Shown here: positions 9,769 through 19,331 of the stretch, one piece after another
Numbering within the stretch: position 1 is the stretch's first letter
How the letters are laid out: each line of letters begins with the position of its first letter
Assembly: GCF_012641405.1 (NCBI RefSeq)
Contig: NZ_JABAII010000007.1
Span: 62,001 to 126,000 of the forward strand
Length of the DNA stretch: 64,000 nt
Reading direction: 5' to 3'
Origin: Rhizobium sp. P40RR-XXII
GTDB lineage: Bacteria > Pseudomonadota > Alphaproteobacteria > Rhizobiales > Rhizobiaceae
Program-made: the position numbers and the translations under genes
Notes under the pieces: model-generated
The model's input: only the letters and a program-made list of their open reading frames with translations
Database searches by the model: none
What the model was told of the DNA's origin: nothing

Positions 9769-10335
9769 ATGACAAATACCGTCCTGAAGCCCGATTGGGC
9801 TGGAACCACACTGCGGCTCGATCCGGCGCGCTTCCCGCAACAGGTCAGCTATGCCATGCGCGGTGCCGTTGGTGATGTCACCATTACGATCGACGAGCGC
9901 GGCGCTGTGCTGCGCAAGATCCTGCCGTCCAGCGGCCTGCCGCTGTCCGTCGCCTTGCCGAAACGTGCCTTCAAGGGCGTCGCCGCCCGCGCCATCGACC
10001 ATGGCGACGGCGAAGTCACCGTCACGCTGGAACTGCATCACTCCGATCCGGATCTCTGCATTCCCCTTCTCGTCGCCCACGACCTGAGCGACATCGCCGC
10101 CGACTGGCGTTCCTGGTCGGAAGCCTTCCGCATTCCGATGCTGATGATCGAAGCCGACGGCGTCGCCCGCCCGCTGGAAGAACATCTGGGCGGCGTCCGC
10201 TCGCAGGACAGCCAGCCGCGCCGCCGCCACTCCTATTTCGCCGATCGCCGCCCGCGCTTCCTCGTGCGCCGCACCACAGGCAAGCTCGGCGTCAAGATGA
10301 AGATCGAAGGCCGCGAGATCATCGCAAGGCGTTGA
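9769..10335 (+). CDS. DUF6101 family protein
   Basis: The 188-aa soluble protein has no signal peptide or membrane span. Its ending, with the basic block RRPRFLVRRTTGKLG and the terminal GREIIARR, is what I associate with DUF6101, a family confined to Hyphomicrobiales. The N-terminal half looks beta-rich (VSYAMRGAVGDVTITIDERG). Function is unknown. It stands alone, divergent from the DUF1217 gene and followed by a hairpin, so it is probably monocistronic. The family name is from memory of sequence style and is less sure than the gene itself. Confidence 0.8.
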   Translation: MTNTVLKPDWAGTTLRLDPARFPQQVSYAMRGAVGDVTITIDERGAVLRKILPSSGLPLSVALPKRAFKGVAARAIDHGDGEVTVTLELHHSDPDLCIPLLVAHDLSDIAADWRSWSEAFRIPMLMIEADGVARPLEEHLGGVRSQDSQPRRRHSYFADRRPRFLVRRTTGKLGVKMKIEGREIIARR

Positions 10336-10370
10336 GCCGCATTCGCCGAAATCCGGCCATTCTGAAAGAC

Positions 10371-10408
10371 CGGCTGTGGGACGAACAATCCCACGGCCGA
10401 AATCTTTT
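10371..10408 (+). terminator. Probable rho-independent terminator of the DUF6101 gene
   Basis: An 11-base stem with one mismatch (CGGCTGTGGGA with TCCCACGGCCG) encloses a 7-base loop and is followed by AAATCTTTTA. It lies about 35 bases after the stop codon, between convergent genes. Confidence 0.55.
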
Positions 10409-10455
10409 ATGGTGTCAGCAAGATTTGCTGTCCGCTTCAGCTTGGAACAATTCCC

Positions 10456-11418
10456 TCACGGGATCAGAAACAGGAACGACAGGAAGAGACCGGCAAAGAT
10501 GATCAGGCCGACCCGATTGTTCGATTTAAACAGGGCAAGGCATTGCTCGCCATCTTTGATGTCAAGCACGGCAATCTGGTAGGCGAACATGCCGCCGGCG
10601 ACAAGCAGGCCGAGATAGGCAAGCCAGGTCGCTCCGGCCAGCGCAAAGGACGTCAGCATCAGAAGCAGCGCGGCACCATAAAGGCCGACCAGCCAGAGGC
10701 GCGTCCGATCGCCAAAAAGACGGGCCGTCGAGCGCACGCCGATCAGCTCGTCGTCTTCCTTGTCCTGGTGGGCGTAGATCGTGTCGTAACCGATCGTCCA
10801 CAGGATGGAGGCGAGATAGAGCACGATCGGAGCAAGCGACAGGCTGCCGAAAAGGCCCGCCCAGCCCATCAGAGCACCCCAGGAAAAGGCAAGACCGAGG
10901 AAGAATTGCGGCCAGTCGGTGAAGCGCTTCGCAAAGGGATAGAACGCGACGATGCCGAGCGACAGCACGCCGAGAACGACGGCAAACCAATTGAACTGCA
11001 GCAGCACCAGCAGACCGACCAGGGCCTGCAGCGCGATGAAGGCCTTGGCCTGCGCGCGCGTCACACGGCCCGATGGCAGCGGACGCGAGCGCGTGCGCGC
11101 GACCGACATGTCGATCTCATGATCGACCAGATCATTGTAGGCGCAGCCGGCGCCACGCATGGCGACCGCGCCGATAAAATAGAGAACGAGGTGATAGATC
11201 ACCACGAAGCCTGGCGAGCCGTGCCCCATGGCGACGGAAGCATTGGCCGCCAGCGCGACCGACCAGAAACACGGCCACATCAGAAGCTGCCAGCCGATCG
11301 GCCTGTCCCAGCGCGCAAGCTGGGCATAGGGCCACAGCCAGGGAGGCAGGACGCGATAGACCCAGTTGCCGGATGGCGCGTCAGCAACGCGCCCATTGAT
11401 GTCGCCCGTGTTTTGCAT
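10456..11418 (-). CDS. ubiA: 4-hydroxybenzoate octaprenyltransferase
   Basis: UbiA joins the polyprenyl tail to 4-hydroxybenzoate in ubiquinone synthesis, at the inner membrane. The 320-aa protein has about eight hydrophobic segments and both Asp-rich prenyl-diphosphate sites: NDLVDHEID in the first and DKEDDELIG in the second loop. ATG 11418 (MQNTGDING) gives the usual length; an earlier start 12 codons upstream lacks support. The octaprenyl diphosphate synthase gene ispB at 31704 would supply its tail. The upstream spacer is a rhizobial repeat. Confidence 0.95.
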   Translation of the reverse strand: MQNTGDINGRVADAPSGNWVYRVLPPWLWPYAQLARWDRPIGWQLLMWPCFWSVALAANASVAMGHGSPGFVVIYHLVLYFIGAVAMRGAGCAYNDLVDHEIDMSVARTRSRPLPSGRVTRAQAKAFIALQALVGLLVLLQFNWFAVVLGVLSLGIVAFYPFAKRFTDWPQFFLGLAFSWGALMGWAGLFGSLSLAPIVLYLASILWTIGYDTIYAHQDKEDDELIGVRSTARLFGDRTRLWLVGLYGAALLLMLTSFALAGATWLAYLGLLVAGGMFAYQIAVLDIKDGEQCLALFKSNNRVGLIIFAGLFLSFLFLIP

Positions 11419-11471
11419 AGGCGAGTAGTAGTGACATCCGGCGCCGGAGGTCAAGCGGCGGGGCGTTAGAG

Positions 11472-11583
11472 TCGGATGATTTTAGGTCGCAGCGACCTAA
11501 AATCTGAATCCGCCCTAAAATCAAAGAATTAGAGCATGATGTTGTCCGAAGACCGCTCAAACACCTTTCAGCATCATGCTCTG
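11472..11583. repeat. Rhizobial palindromic repeat, composite of two hairpins (copy A)
   Basis: The stretch contains a perfect TTTTAGGTCG...CGACCTAAAA hairpin and a longer imperfect one bounded by AGAGCATGATG and CATCATGCTCT. Its reverse complement aligns with 60851-60958 over about 100 bases, including GACATCATGCTCT-like and GACCTAAAAT blocks. It lies between the convergent-promoter regions of ubiA and the MipA-like gene. Confidence 0.75.
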
Positions 11584-11597
11584 GCCCCGCCCATTTC

Positions 11598-12407
11598 TCA
11601 ATGCGTCGTGAAATTGAACTTGTAGCTGGCCGAGACGCCGATCAGCAGCTGGTTGCGGTCGCCGCGCTCGCGCACGAGGCTGCTGTCGGCAGCCGGGCCG
11701 GTGAGCCGGGTATATTCCAGGAAGGTGCTGGTGGTCCAGTTTTCCGATGCCTTCCAGGTCAAGGCGCCGCCGACACCAACGGACTTCACCCCGCCGCCGG
11801 GATTGTAGCGGCCGAGGCCGGAAGCGGCGGATTCACGCGCGTCAACGCCGTAGTAGGTATTGAAATAGTCGTTGGTGGCCATCGTCATGCGCGGCCCGCC
11901 CGAGAGGCGCAGCTCCGGCGTAATATCGGTAAAGGCGTCGATGGCCGCATCGGCGACGAGGCCACTGTGGGAACGAATGCCCTGCCGCACTTCGATGCGG
12001 GCGCGCAGCCAATCGGTCGGATAGGCTTCAGCGAAACCACCGGCTTCGGCACCCCATTTCACCTTCTTCAGCCCCCTCAGTTCGCGCCCGTCGCTGCTGT
12101 CGCGGCTCGGCACGAACTTGCCGACGATACCGACACGAAAATCGTTGGTCTCGATCAGGGCGAAGGATGGATTGTCGTTGCGTGATGAAAAGCGCGGCCC
12201 GGGACCCTGCCGGCCGATCGAGACCAGCGGCGACCACTGCAGCTTGTTGTGCCTGCCGCCTTCGAATTTCGGCGCGGAGAAACCGGCCGCACCGACGCTT
12301 AGGTACCAATCACCCGACCAGAAATGCTGACCATCGGCGGCGGAGGCGGCACCGGCACAGGCAACGGACAGGCCAAAAACGAAAAGAAAACGCGACTTTG
12401 CAAACAC
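11598..12407 (-). CDS. MipA/OmpV-family outer membrane protein
   Basis: The 269-aa product has a signal peptide (MFAKSRFLFVFGLSVACAG..ASAAD), then alternating amphipathic strands typical of an outer-membrane barrel, ending SYKFNFTTH with an aromatic close to the C-terminus. MipA/OmpV proteins are porin-like or scaffold barrels; the specific role is not known. Segments such as LSVGAAGFSAPKFEGG and the RPSFALIETNDFRVG-like block support the family. The start is taken as GTG 12407, because GGAG lies 7 bases upstream and it begins right at the signal peptide; a TTG 9 codons earlier is less likely. Confidence 0.82.
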   Translation of the reverse strand: MFAKSRFLFVFGLSVACAGAASAADGQHFWSGDWYLSVGAAGFSAPKFEGGRHNKLQWSPLVSIGRQGPGPRFSSRNDNPSFALIETNDFRVGIVGKFVPSRDSSDGRELRGLKKVKWGAEAGGFAEAYPTDWLRARIEVRQGIRSHSGLVADAAIDAFTDITPELRLSGGPRMTMATNDYFNTYYGVDARESAASGLGRYNPGGGVKSVGVGGALTWKASENWTTSTFLEYTRLTGPAADSSLVRERGDRNQLLIGVSASYKFNFTTH

Positions 12408-12683
12408 ACTGCAACTCCATGATACGCAATACAAAGGGCTATGAACGCAGCCCTAGAGTTGCCGCAAAATATTCGGATCGCGTTACCGCTCTCTTAACCA
12501 CAAGACGCTGAATTCGATGAAAAGAACCAAATTCAGGTTGTGTGGGCGGTGGCATCGGGCATGCGGTGATCTGTCGCGGTGATTTAATTGCCGCATGAGT
12601 TACTCAATCACAGGTAACGGTCGGCATTTCCTTTGTCGCCCGCCATTTTGCAGCCCCCCTCGATTTTCAAAGAAGAGCAACGA

Positions 12684-13118
12684 ATGAAGACCGTATCTCT
12701 GATTTCCTTAGGTCTGTTTCTCAGCGCTACCATGGCGTTTTCCGGCTGCGTCAGCGCCCCGATCGGCGGGGCAAAACAAAGCCAGTTTTCCCGCCAAATC
12801 GCGCCGGGCAAGAAGACGAAGATTACAAGCGCTTCTCTTGTGAAGCAGGACCGCACGTTTGCAGGGTTTCCCTATACGGGTGTCGTCAAGGCGCCTGCCC
12901 ATGGCAAGATTGAGGTCGAGCACGGCCCGGTCGCAGCAAAGTTTCCGAAAGACAGCAACGCCTACCTGTGCTCGGGCAAGGCGGTTCAGGGAAACATTGT
13001 CTACTACACGCCGAACCCAGGTTTCTCGGGCACAGATCAATTCACCATGCGACTCACGGGACTGAATACCGACGGCACCGTGCAGGACGGCACGTTCATC
13101 GTCCATGTCGGCAAATAA
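12684..13118 (+). CDS. Small lipoprotein with Ig/cadherin-like fold signature
   Basis: This 144-aa protein starts with a lipoprotein signal: positively charged MK, a hydrophobic stretch, and a lipobox AFSGC with the lipidated Cys near position 22, so the mature protein is membrane-anchored in the periplasm. The C-terminal half (residues about 60-144) contains VVKAPAHGKIEVEHGP and YYTPNPGFSGTDQFTMRL, which match the G-x-V-xY-P-x-x-xxGxD-F-x-Y style of bacterial cadherin/Ig-like repeats. Function unknown. ATG 12684 has an AGAAGAG ribosome site about 6 bases upstream. It appears monocistronic and converges on cfa. Confidence 0.82.
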   Translation: MKTVSLISLGLFLSATMAFSGCVSAPIGGAKQSQFSRQIAPGKKTKITSASLVKQDRTFAGFPYTGVVKAPAHGKIEVEHGPVAAKFPKDSNAYLCSGKAVQGNIVYYTPNPGFSGTDQFTMRLTGLNTDGTVQDGTFIVHVGK

Positions 13119-13193
13119 CGACCTTGCGGCTTGACGGAGCAAGACCAGAAACGCCGGATCATGGGCTTCCATGGCCCGGCGTTATGTCGACGG

Positions 13194-14453
13194 TCAGAAC
13201 GTCACCTTCTCCAGAGGCGCGCGCGCTGCCTCGAATTCCTTCAGTTTCGCCTCGCGTTCCCAGATGTAATTGCGATTGTCCGGGACGGCGAACTGGTTCT
13301 TGGCGATCTGGATCTGCATGATGAACAACTCATCCCAGCGGAAGCCCATTTCGGAGCCGGCCAGATAGAACTCCCACATGCGGAAGAACTTCTCGTCGTA
13401 GAGCGCGACGGCATCGGCCTTGCGCGCCACGAAGCGATTGCGCCAGTGCCGCAGCGTGTAGGCATAATGCATCGGCAAGGTTTCGACGTCCCTCGTCAGC
13501 AGGCCAGCCTTCTCCAGCGGCGGCGTGGTCTCGCCGATCGACGGGATGTAGCCGCCCGGGAAGATATATTTTTCGATGAAGGCGTTGGTGGCATAGCTCG
13601 GCTTCGGACGCGCGATCGAATGCAGCAGCATGACGCCGTTGTCATCCAGAAGTTCCGAAACCTTGCGGAAGTACTTGCCGTAATCACCGATGCCGACATG
13701 CTCGAACATGCCGACGGAGACGATGCGGTCGAACTTCCGGCCGGTCATATAGCGATAGTCCTGCAGCTCGAAGCGGACGCGATCGGAGAGGCCACGCTTG
13801 GCCGCGCGATCACGCGATACTTTCAGCTGCTCTTCGCTGAGCGTAATGCCTGTCACATCGAGGCCGGGATAGGCCTCGGCAAGATACATGGCCATGCCGC
13901 CCCAACCGGAGCCGATCTCCAGCACCTTCTGGCCGGGTTCGACCAGCAGCTTCGCCGCGATATGGCGCTTCTTGGCCACTTGCGCTTCGTAGAGGCTGAT
14001 GCCGGGCGGATTGAAATAGGCGCAGGAATATTGCCAGTCCTCATCGAGGAAGAGATCGAACAACTTCGCCGACAGATCATAGTGATGCGCAACATTATAC
14101 TTGTTGCGGTTGACCGGCGAGCGGCTCTTGATCTGCTGCAAGGCGATGCGGCCGAGCAGCAACGCCGCCATGCGGAAATCGAAAATCTCGTTGGTGGTAT
14201 TCTGCTTCACCAGCGAGAGGAATTCGTAGATATCCCCCTGCTCGAGGATGAAGCGGCCCTCCATATACATTTCACCGAGCTTGAGCGTCGGATCGCGCGC
14301 GACGGCATCTTCCGCCTGCTGATCGGCAAAACGAACGGCCACCGTCTCGCCGGTTCCGTCGCCGACCATATGGGTCTCGCCGGATGCAAGCGTAAGCCTG
14401 AGTGAACCTTTACGGATGAGTTTCTTGACGAGAGAAAAAAGTGCCGACGCCAT
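13194..14453 (-). CDS. cfa: Cyclopropane-fatty-acyl-phospholipid synthase
   Basis: The 419-aa enzyme transfers a methylene group from S-adenosylmethionine to cis double bonds of membrane phospholipid acyl chains, a change linked to acid and stationary-phase tolerance. The SAM site is VLEIGSGWGGMA (about residues 178-189). Family blocks NVAHHYDLSAKLFDLFLD, YSCAYF, VSVGMFEHVG and EKYIFPGGYIPS are all present. A flexible N-terminal domain of about 100 residues precedes the methyltransferase, giving the family's normal length. Many rhizobia have two cfa genes; this copy sits alone between a lipoprotein gene and tex. Confidence 0.95.
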   Translation of the reverse strand: MASALFSLVKKLIRKGSLRLTLASGETHMVGDGTGETVAVRFADQQAEDAVARDPTLKLGEMYMEGRFILEQGDIYEFLSLVKQNTTNEIFDFRMAALLLGRIALQQIKSRSPVNRNKYNVAHHYDLSAKLFDLFLDEDWQYSCAYFNPPGISLYEAQVAKKRHIAAKLLVEPGQKVLEIGSGWGGMAMYLAEAYPGLDVTGITLSEEQLKVSRDRAAKRGLSDRVRFELQDYRYMTGRKFDRIVSVGMFEHVGIGDYGKYFRKVSELLDDNGVMLLHSIARPKPSYATNAFIEKYIFPGGYIPSIGETTPPLEKAGLLTRDVETLPMHYAYTLRHWRNRFVARKADAVALYDEKFFRMWEFYLAGSEMGFRWDELFIMQIQIAKNQFAVPDNRNYIWEREAKLKEFEAARAPLEKVTF

Positions 14454-14540
14454 GGACGCCTCGAATGTTATGACATGACATTAAGGCAAACTTTAACGCC
14501 TCACAGCATTGTGGCAAGCTTACCTTTTCACAGTCATTGG

Positions 14541-14567
14541 CACTCTGGCAACAACTCTGCCAGAGTG
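14541..14567 (-). terminator. Strong hairpin downstream of tex
   Basis: A perfect 10-bp stem (CACTCTGGCA / TGCCAGAGTG) with a 7-base loop begins about 32 bases past the tex stop codon and upstream of cfa. No T-run follows on the minus strand, so factor-independent termination is uncertain; it may instead protect the tex mRNA end. Confidence 0.45.
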
Positions 14568-14598
14568 TGACATTCTTGCACAGAGTTCCGCTAAGTCC

Positions 14599-16908
14599 TT
14601 ATTTTCGTTTAAGGGCATCGGCCAAAGCGGCTCCGAAACTACCCTGTTGTTCGGCCTTCGGACGGGTATCCCCCCTGACGCCAGCGTTGCGTGCGCTAGC
14701 CTGCTCGCGCGACTCACGCCCGGACGAAGCCGCCACAGTGCCGCCATCTTTGCGCATGGAGAGGCCGATTCGCTTGCGTTTCACGTCGACTTCCACAACC
14801 GTGACCTTGACGACATCGCCCGCCTTTACGACTTCGTGCGGATCCTTGATGAAACGGTCCGCCAGCTGCGAGACATGCACCAAACCGTCCTGATGGACAC
14901 CAATATCGACGAAGGCGCCGAAGGCGGCGACGTTGGTCACGGTGCCTTCCAGCAGCATTCCAGGCTTGAGGTCGCCGATCTCGTTGACGCCTTCCGCAAA
15001 GGTTGCGGTCTTGAAGCTCGGACGTGGATCCCGGCCCGGCTTTTCCAGTTCGGAGATGATGTCGCGCACGGTCGGCAGGCCGAACTTATCGTCAATGAAC
15101 TGCCTGGGATCGACTGCCTTCAGCATCGCCATATCACCCATCAGCGTGCGCAGGTCACGCCCGCAGGCGGCAACGATCTTCTTGGCGACGCCATAGGCTT
15201 CGGGATGCACGGAGGAAGCATCGAGCGGCTCCTTGCCGTTGGGAATGCGCAGGAAGCCGGCGCATTGTTCGAAGGTGCGCTGGCCGAGGCGCGCGACCTT
15301 CAAGAGATCACGCCGCGTCTCGAAAGGACCCTCGCCGTCACGATGCTTGACGATGGCATCGGCGATCGACGGGCCAAGGCCCGAGACGCGGGAAAGCAGC
15401 GGCGCCGAAGCCGTGTTCAGATCGACGCCGACGGCATTCACCGCATCCTCGACCACCGCATCCAGCGAACGTGACAGCTTCTGCTGGTCGACATCGTGCT
15501 GATACTGGCCGACGCCGATCGATTTCGGCTCGATCTTTACCAGTTCCGCCAGCGGATCCTGCAGGCGGCGAGCAATCGAGACGGCGCCGCGCAGCGAGAC
15601 GTCGAGGCCGGGGAACTCCAGCGCCGCCGTTTCCGAGGCGGAATAGACCGATGCGCCGGCCTCTGAAACGATGACCTTGGTCGGCTTCGGCGCCGGCAGT
15701 TCGGCCAGCATGTCGGCCACAAGCTTCTCGGTTTCACGGCTGCCGGTGCCGTTGCCGATCGCGATCAGCTCGACCTTGTGCTTGCGGGTGAGCGAGGCAA
15801 GCGTGGCCTGTGTGCCGCGCACGTCGTTCTTCGGCGGAAAGGGATAGACGGTAGTCGTTTCCAGGAGCTTGCCCGTGCCGTCAACCACGGCAACCTTGAC
15901 GCCGGTGCGGATGCCGGGATCGAGACCCATGGTGGCGCGCGAGCCGGCGGGGGCTGCCAGCAGTAAATCCTTCAGATTGCGAGCGAAGACATGGATCGCC
16001 TCCTCCTCCGCCCTCTCCCGCAACTCGCGCATCAGGTCGAGCGACAGCGACATCGAAAGCTTCACGCGCCAGGTCCAGCTCGCGACTTCCGTCAGCCAGC
16101 GGTCGCCGGGCCGGCTTGCGCCGATATCATAGGCCGAGATGACCATACGCTCGACCGGCTTATTGGGCGACACGGCATCGGTATCGACTTCGATGTTCAG
16201 CGTCAGAATTTCTTCGTTCCAGCCGCGCAGCATGGCGAGCGCACGATGGCCAGGAGCTGTCGCCCAGCGTTCCTGATGGGCAAAATAATCCGAGAACTTG
16301 GCGCCGGCTTCCTGCTTGCCGTCGACGACGGCGGCCTTCAGGGTGGCATTGGTCTTCATGTAATTGCGCAGCTTGCCGAGCAGATCGGCATTTTCGGCAA
16401 TGCCTTCGGCGATGATATCGCGCGCGCCTTCCAACGCCGTCTTCACGTCGGGCACATCGGCCGTGATGAAACCTTCGGCCAGAGCGGAAGGCTCCTTCGA
16501 ACGATCGGCAAGGATGGTATCAGCCAACGGGCCGAGGCCACGCTCTCTCGCAATCTCGGCGCGCGTGCGGCGCTTCGGCTTGTAAGGCAGATAGAGGTCT
16601 TCCAGCTCGGACTTGGTGGCAACGGTGGCGATCTTGCCCATCAGCTCATCGGTCATCTTGCCCTGGCCGGTGATGGATTCGATGATGGCGGCGCGGCGCG
16701 CTTCCAGCTCGCGCAGGTAGACAAGGCGCTCCGATAGCGTCCGAAGCTGCGTATCATCCAGGCCACCGGTCACTTCCTTGCGATAGCGGGCAATGAACGG
16801 CACGGTCGCGCCTTTATCGAGAAGCTCGATCGCAGACTTGGCCTGATCCGGGCGTGAATTGATCTCGGCGGCGATGGTTGCGGCAAGGGAACGGATATCG
16901 GCGGCCAT
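14599..16908 (-). CDS. tex: Tex-family RNA-binding transcription accessory protein
   Basis: The 769-aa product has the complete Tex layout: N-terminal helical domain, YqgF/RuvC-like nuclease fold ([21 protein letters not shown] at about 330-350), a helix-hairpin-helix pair ([16 protein letters not shown] and [20 protein letters not shown], about 500-560), and a C-terminal S1 RNA-binding domain ([29 protein letters not shown], about 650-720). Tex binds nucleic acids and RNA polymerase and affects transcription, but its precise mechanism is open. ATG 16908 is preferred to a TTG 7 codons upstream because of a GAGAGA ribosome site. The C-terminal tail is Arg/Ala-rich and ends near KRK. Confidence 0.95.
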   Translation of the reverse strand: MAADIRSLAATIAAEINSRPDQAKSAIELLDKGATVPFIARYRKEVTGGLDDTQLRTLSERLVYLRELEARRAAIIESITGQGKMTDELMGKIATVATKSELEDLYLPYKPKRRTRAEIARERGLGPLADTILADRSKEPSALAEGFITADVPDVKTALEGARDIIAEGIAENADLLGKLRNYMKTNATLKAAVVDGKQEAGAKFSDYFAHQERWATAPGHRALAMLRGWNEEILTLNIEVDTDAVSPNKPVERMVISAYDIGASRPGDRWLTEVASWTWRVKLSMSLSLDLMRELRERAEEEAIHVFARNLKDLLLAAPAGSRATMGLDPGIRTGVKVAVVDGTGKLLETTTVYPFPPKNDVRGTQATLASLTRKHKVELIAIGNGTGSRETEKLVADMLAELPAPKPTKVIVSEAGASVYSASETAALEFPGLDVSLRGAVSIARRLQDPLAELVKIEPKSIGVGQYQHDVDQQKLSRSLDAVVEDAVNAVGVDLNTASAPLLSRVSGLGPSIADAIVKHRDGEGPFETRRDLLKVARLGQRTFEQCAGFLRIPNGKEPLDASSVHPEAYGVAKKIVAACGRDLRTLMGDMAMLKAVDPRQFIDDKFGLPTVRDIISELEKPGRDPRPSFKTATFAEGVNEIGDLKPGMLLEGTVTNVAAFGAFVDIGVHQDGLVHVSQLADRFIKDPHEVVKAGDVVKVTVVEVDVKRKRIGLSMRKDGGTVAASSGRESREQASARNAGVRGDTRPKAEQQGSFGAALADALKRK

Positions 16909-17151
16909 GTGTCTCTCTGAACTGGACAATCGTTAGGGGACCATAAGCATGATCCCGCGGACATAAGAAGCGGTTTCGGCACGGAATACGCCAATCCGGG
17001 CATGGAGATGGCGTGAACCTGAAGCCGCTTCCGCTTTAACGGGATAAAAAGGCATGGCAATGTTGCCGGCCCTGCCTCCACAGGATTTGACGCTTGACCT
17101 TTGGCCCAACCCCGCTTAACCGCGCAAAAGGATACAACGAGAGGGCAAGCC

Positions 17152-18420
17152 ATGAGAGTTCTGTTGATCGGATCGGGCGGACGCGAGCATGCGCTGGCCT
17201 GGAAACTGGCGCAATCGCCAGACATGACCGAATTCTACGCGGCTCCGGGCAATCCCGGCATTGCCGAGCACGCGACGCTCGCCGCGCTCGATATCGACAA
17301 CCATGATGCCGTTGTTACTTTCTGCAAGGACAAGGCCATCGACTTCGTCGTGGTTGGCCCCGAAGCGCCGCTGGTCGCCGGCATTGCCGACAAATTGCGC
17401 GCCGCCGGCATTGTCGTCTTCGGTCCTTCCGCAGCCGCAGCCCAACTCGAAGGATCCAAGGGGTTCACCAAGGATATCTGCGCCCGCTATAATATTCCGA
17501 CGGGAGCATACCAGCGTTTCAACAATGCACCGAAGGCGAAGGCCTATGTTCGCGCTGAGGGCGCTCCGATCGTCGTGAAGGCGGACGGCCTTGCCGCGGG
17601 CAAGGGCGTCACCGTTGCGATGACGATCGACGAGGCGCTTGCGGCGATCGACGATTGCTTCGAGGGTGCCTTCGGCGAGGCCGGCGCCGAAGTGGTGATC
17701 GAAGCCTATCTGGATGGCGAGGAGGCGAGCTTCTTCTGCCTTTGCGACGGCAAGCATGCGCTGGCGCTTGCGACAGCGCAGGACCACAAGCGCGTCGGCG
17801 ACGGCGATACCGGCCCGAATACCGGCGGCATGGGCGCCTATTCCCCCGCCCCCGTCATGACGCCCGAAATGATCGAGCGCACGATGAAGGAGATCATCGA
17901 GCCGACGATGCGCGGCATGGCGGAAAGCGGCCATCCCTTCAGCGGTGTCTTCTTCGCCGGACTGATGATCACCGCCAAGGGTCCCGAGCTCATCGAATAT
18001 AATGTCCGTTTCGGCGATCCCGAATGCCAGGTACTGATGATGCGGCTGAAGAGCGATCTGCTGCCGTTGCTCTTTGCCTGCGCCAACGGCACGCTGGATC
18101 AGGTGGCGGCCGAATGGAGCGACGACCCGGCGTTGACCGTCGTCATGGCCTCGAAGGGCTATCCCGGCACCTATGCCAAGAACACGCCGATCGCGGCGCT
18201 GCCGGCCGACGGCGAAGGTGCGAAGGTGTTTCATGCCGGCACAGGCCTGAAGGACGGCGCGCTGGTCGCAACCGGTGGCCGCGTGCTGAACATCACCGCG
18301 ACGGGCAAGACGGTGGGCGAAGCAAAAAGACGCGCCTATGCCCTTGCCGGCGAGGTGAAATGGGAGAACGGCTTCTACCGCAGCGATATCGGCTGGCGTG
18401 CCGTCGAGCGCGAGACGTAA
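17152..18420 (+). CDS. purD: Phosphoribosylamine-glycine ligase
   Basis: PurD catalyses the ATP-dependent joining of glycine to 5-phosphoribosylamine, the second step of purine synthesis. The 422-aa sequence opens [19 protein letters not shown], the N-domain loop, and holds the ATP-grasp blocks [14 protein letters not shown] and [19 protein letters not shown], with the metal-binding [10 protein letters not shown] region following. ATG 17152 has a GAGAGGG ribosome site; a longer frame begins 17 codons earlier without one. It is divergent from tex and followed by a 111-base gap to a small secreted protein, so it is probably a single-gene unit. Confidence 0.97.
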   Translation: MRVLLIGSGGREHALAWKLAQSPDMTEFYAAPGNPGIAEHATLAALDIDNHDAVVTFCKDKAIDFVVVGPEAPLVAGIADKLRAAGIVVFGPSAAAAQLEGSKGFTKDICARYNIPTGAYQRFNNAPKAKAYVRAEGAPIVVKADGLAAGKGVTVAMTIDEALAAIDDCFEGAFGEAGAEVVIEAYLDGEEASFFCLCDGKHALALATAQDHKRVGDGDTGPNTGGMGAYSPAPVMTPEMIERTMKEIIEPTMRGMAESGHPFSGVFFAGLMITAKGPELIEYNVRFGDPECQVLMMRLKSDLLPLLFACANGTLDQVAAEWSDDPALTVVMASKGYPGTYAKNTPIAALPADGEGAKVFHAGTGLKDGALVATGGRVLNITATGKTVGEAKRRAYALAGEVKWENGFYRSDIGWRAVERET

Positions 18421-18531
18421 ATATCTCTGCGCTTCTGCGGGCGCGGGTCCATTAAATGTTTACCTAATCTCCTGACGGGATGGAAATAAAGGCACGCTAA
18501 AGTCTTCGTCACTATAGGCGGAGTTGTTGTT

Positions 18532-18954
18532 ATGCGTTCCTTCTTTCTGACCTTGGCATGCGTTCTGGCCAGCGGCCCCGCCATGGCCTCCTCCATCCAG
18601 TCTATCGATGGCACGATGCAGAGCGGCGACAGCAGCATCGTCGACAAGAGCTGCGCCAACTGCCCTCCCCTCAAGCCGAAAGTGGCTGAAAAGGAATATA
18701 CAGTGCCGACATTGACGCCGGGCACGCAATCGATCGTGGTCCGCAGCGTTGACGGCGAAAAGAAGGTCGTGCGGACAGAGGCCTGGATGGGCGGATCCCC
18801 CGTCATGTTCGTCAGCAAGCCGACACCGGAAGCCTTGGCCGCCAGCAGTGAGCCGGTCGATGGGATCGACCTGGCGGTAAAGACCGCAGCCCTGCCTGGT
18901 ATCACGGCGGTTCCCAAATCCCTCGATCTCTCCGGCTTCCAGCTGCGCCAATAG
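18532..18954 (+). CDS. Small periplasmic protein, possibly HPE1-like
   Basis: The 140-aa product has a clear signal peptide (MRSFFLTLACVLASGPAMAS) and a short acidic, Ser/Thr-rich mature part with a single C-x-x-C pair, DKSCANCPPL (about residues 40-48). I associate the SIQSIDGTMQSGDSSIVDKSCANCPP opening region with the rhizobial family that databases relate to the Liberibacter effector HPE1; that name is from memory and is not shown by any motif of known function. The AGGCGGAG ribosome site precedes ATG 18532. It is monocistronic, with its own spacer upstream. Confidence 0.72.
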   Translation: MRSFFLTLACVLASGPAMASSIQSIDGTMQSGDSSIVDKSCANCPPLKPKVAEKEYTVPTLTPGTQSIVVRSVDGEKKVVRTEAWMGGSPVMFVSKPTPEALAASSEPVDGIDLAVKTAALPGITAVPKSLDLSGFQLRQ

Positions 18955-19331
18955 CTGCCGGGCCATCCGTTGCCACGGCATTCGCCGATCATTGCTCAGC
19001 CGAAGGAGCAACGGCTCGCAACACACCTATGATATACATTAGAAATATTTTGTTTTTCTAAATTACAAAGAAATGAATATGGATTAACTGAAGTTATTCG
19101 TAAGCCTGCATAAGTATTATTGGCAGCAAGGCGGCATATCTCCAGTTTCAGCCTGCGAAAAATACAACCATCCCCCTAAAATTAAAGATTTTTTAGACAT
19201 AAACGGCGATTTTACTGATCACCGGACAGCAGCATGTCATTCGAGCGGCGGCAAGCGTATTGAGATTCTCTCAGGCGATCGCACAGGCGGTAGGATACCG
19301 CACCGGTATTCACCTACCTGTGAGAGGCACC
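18955..19331. other. AT-rich leader region of the chemoreceptor gene
   Basis: These 377 bases between the small periplasmic gene and the chemoreceptor are notably AT-rich around 19030-19215 (many A and T runs, e.g. TTAAAGATTTTTTAGA near 19182). They probably hold the chemoreceptor promoter and leader. No reading frame with a ribosome site or RNA gene was recognised. Confidence 0.5.
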
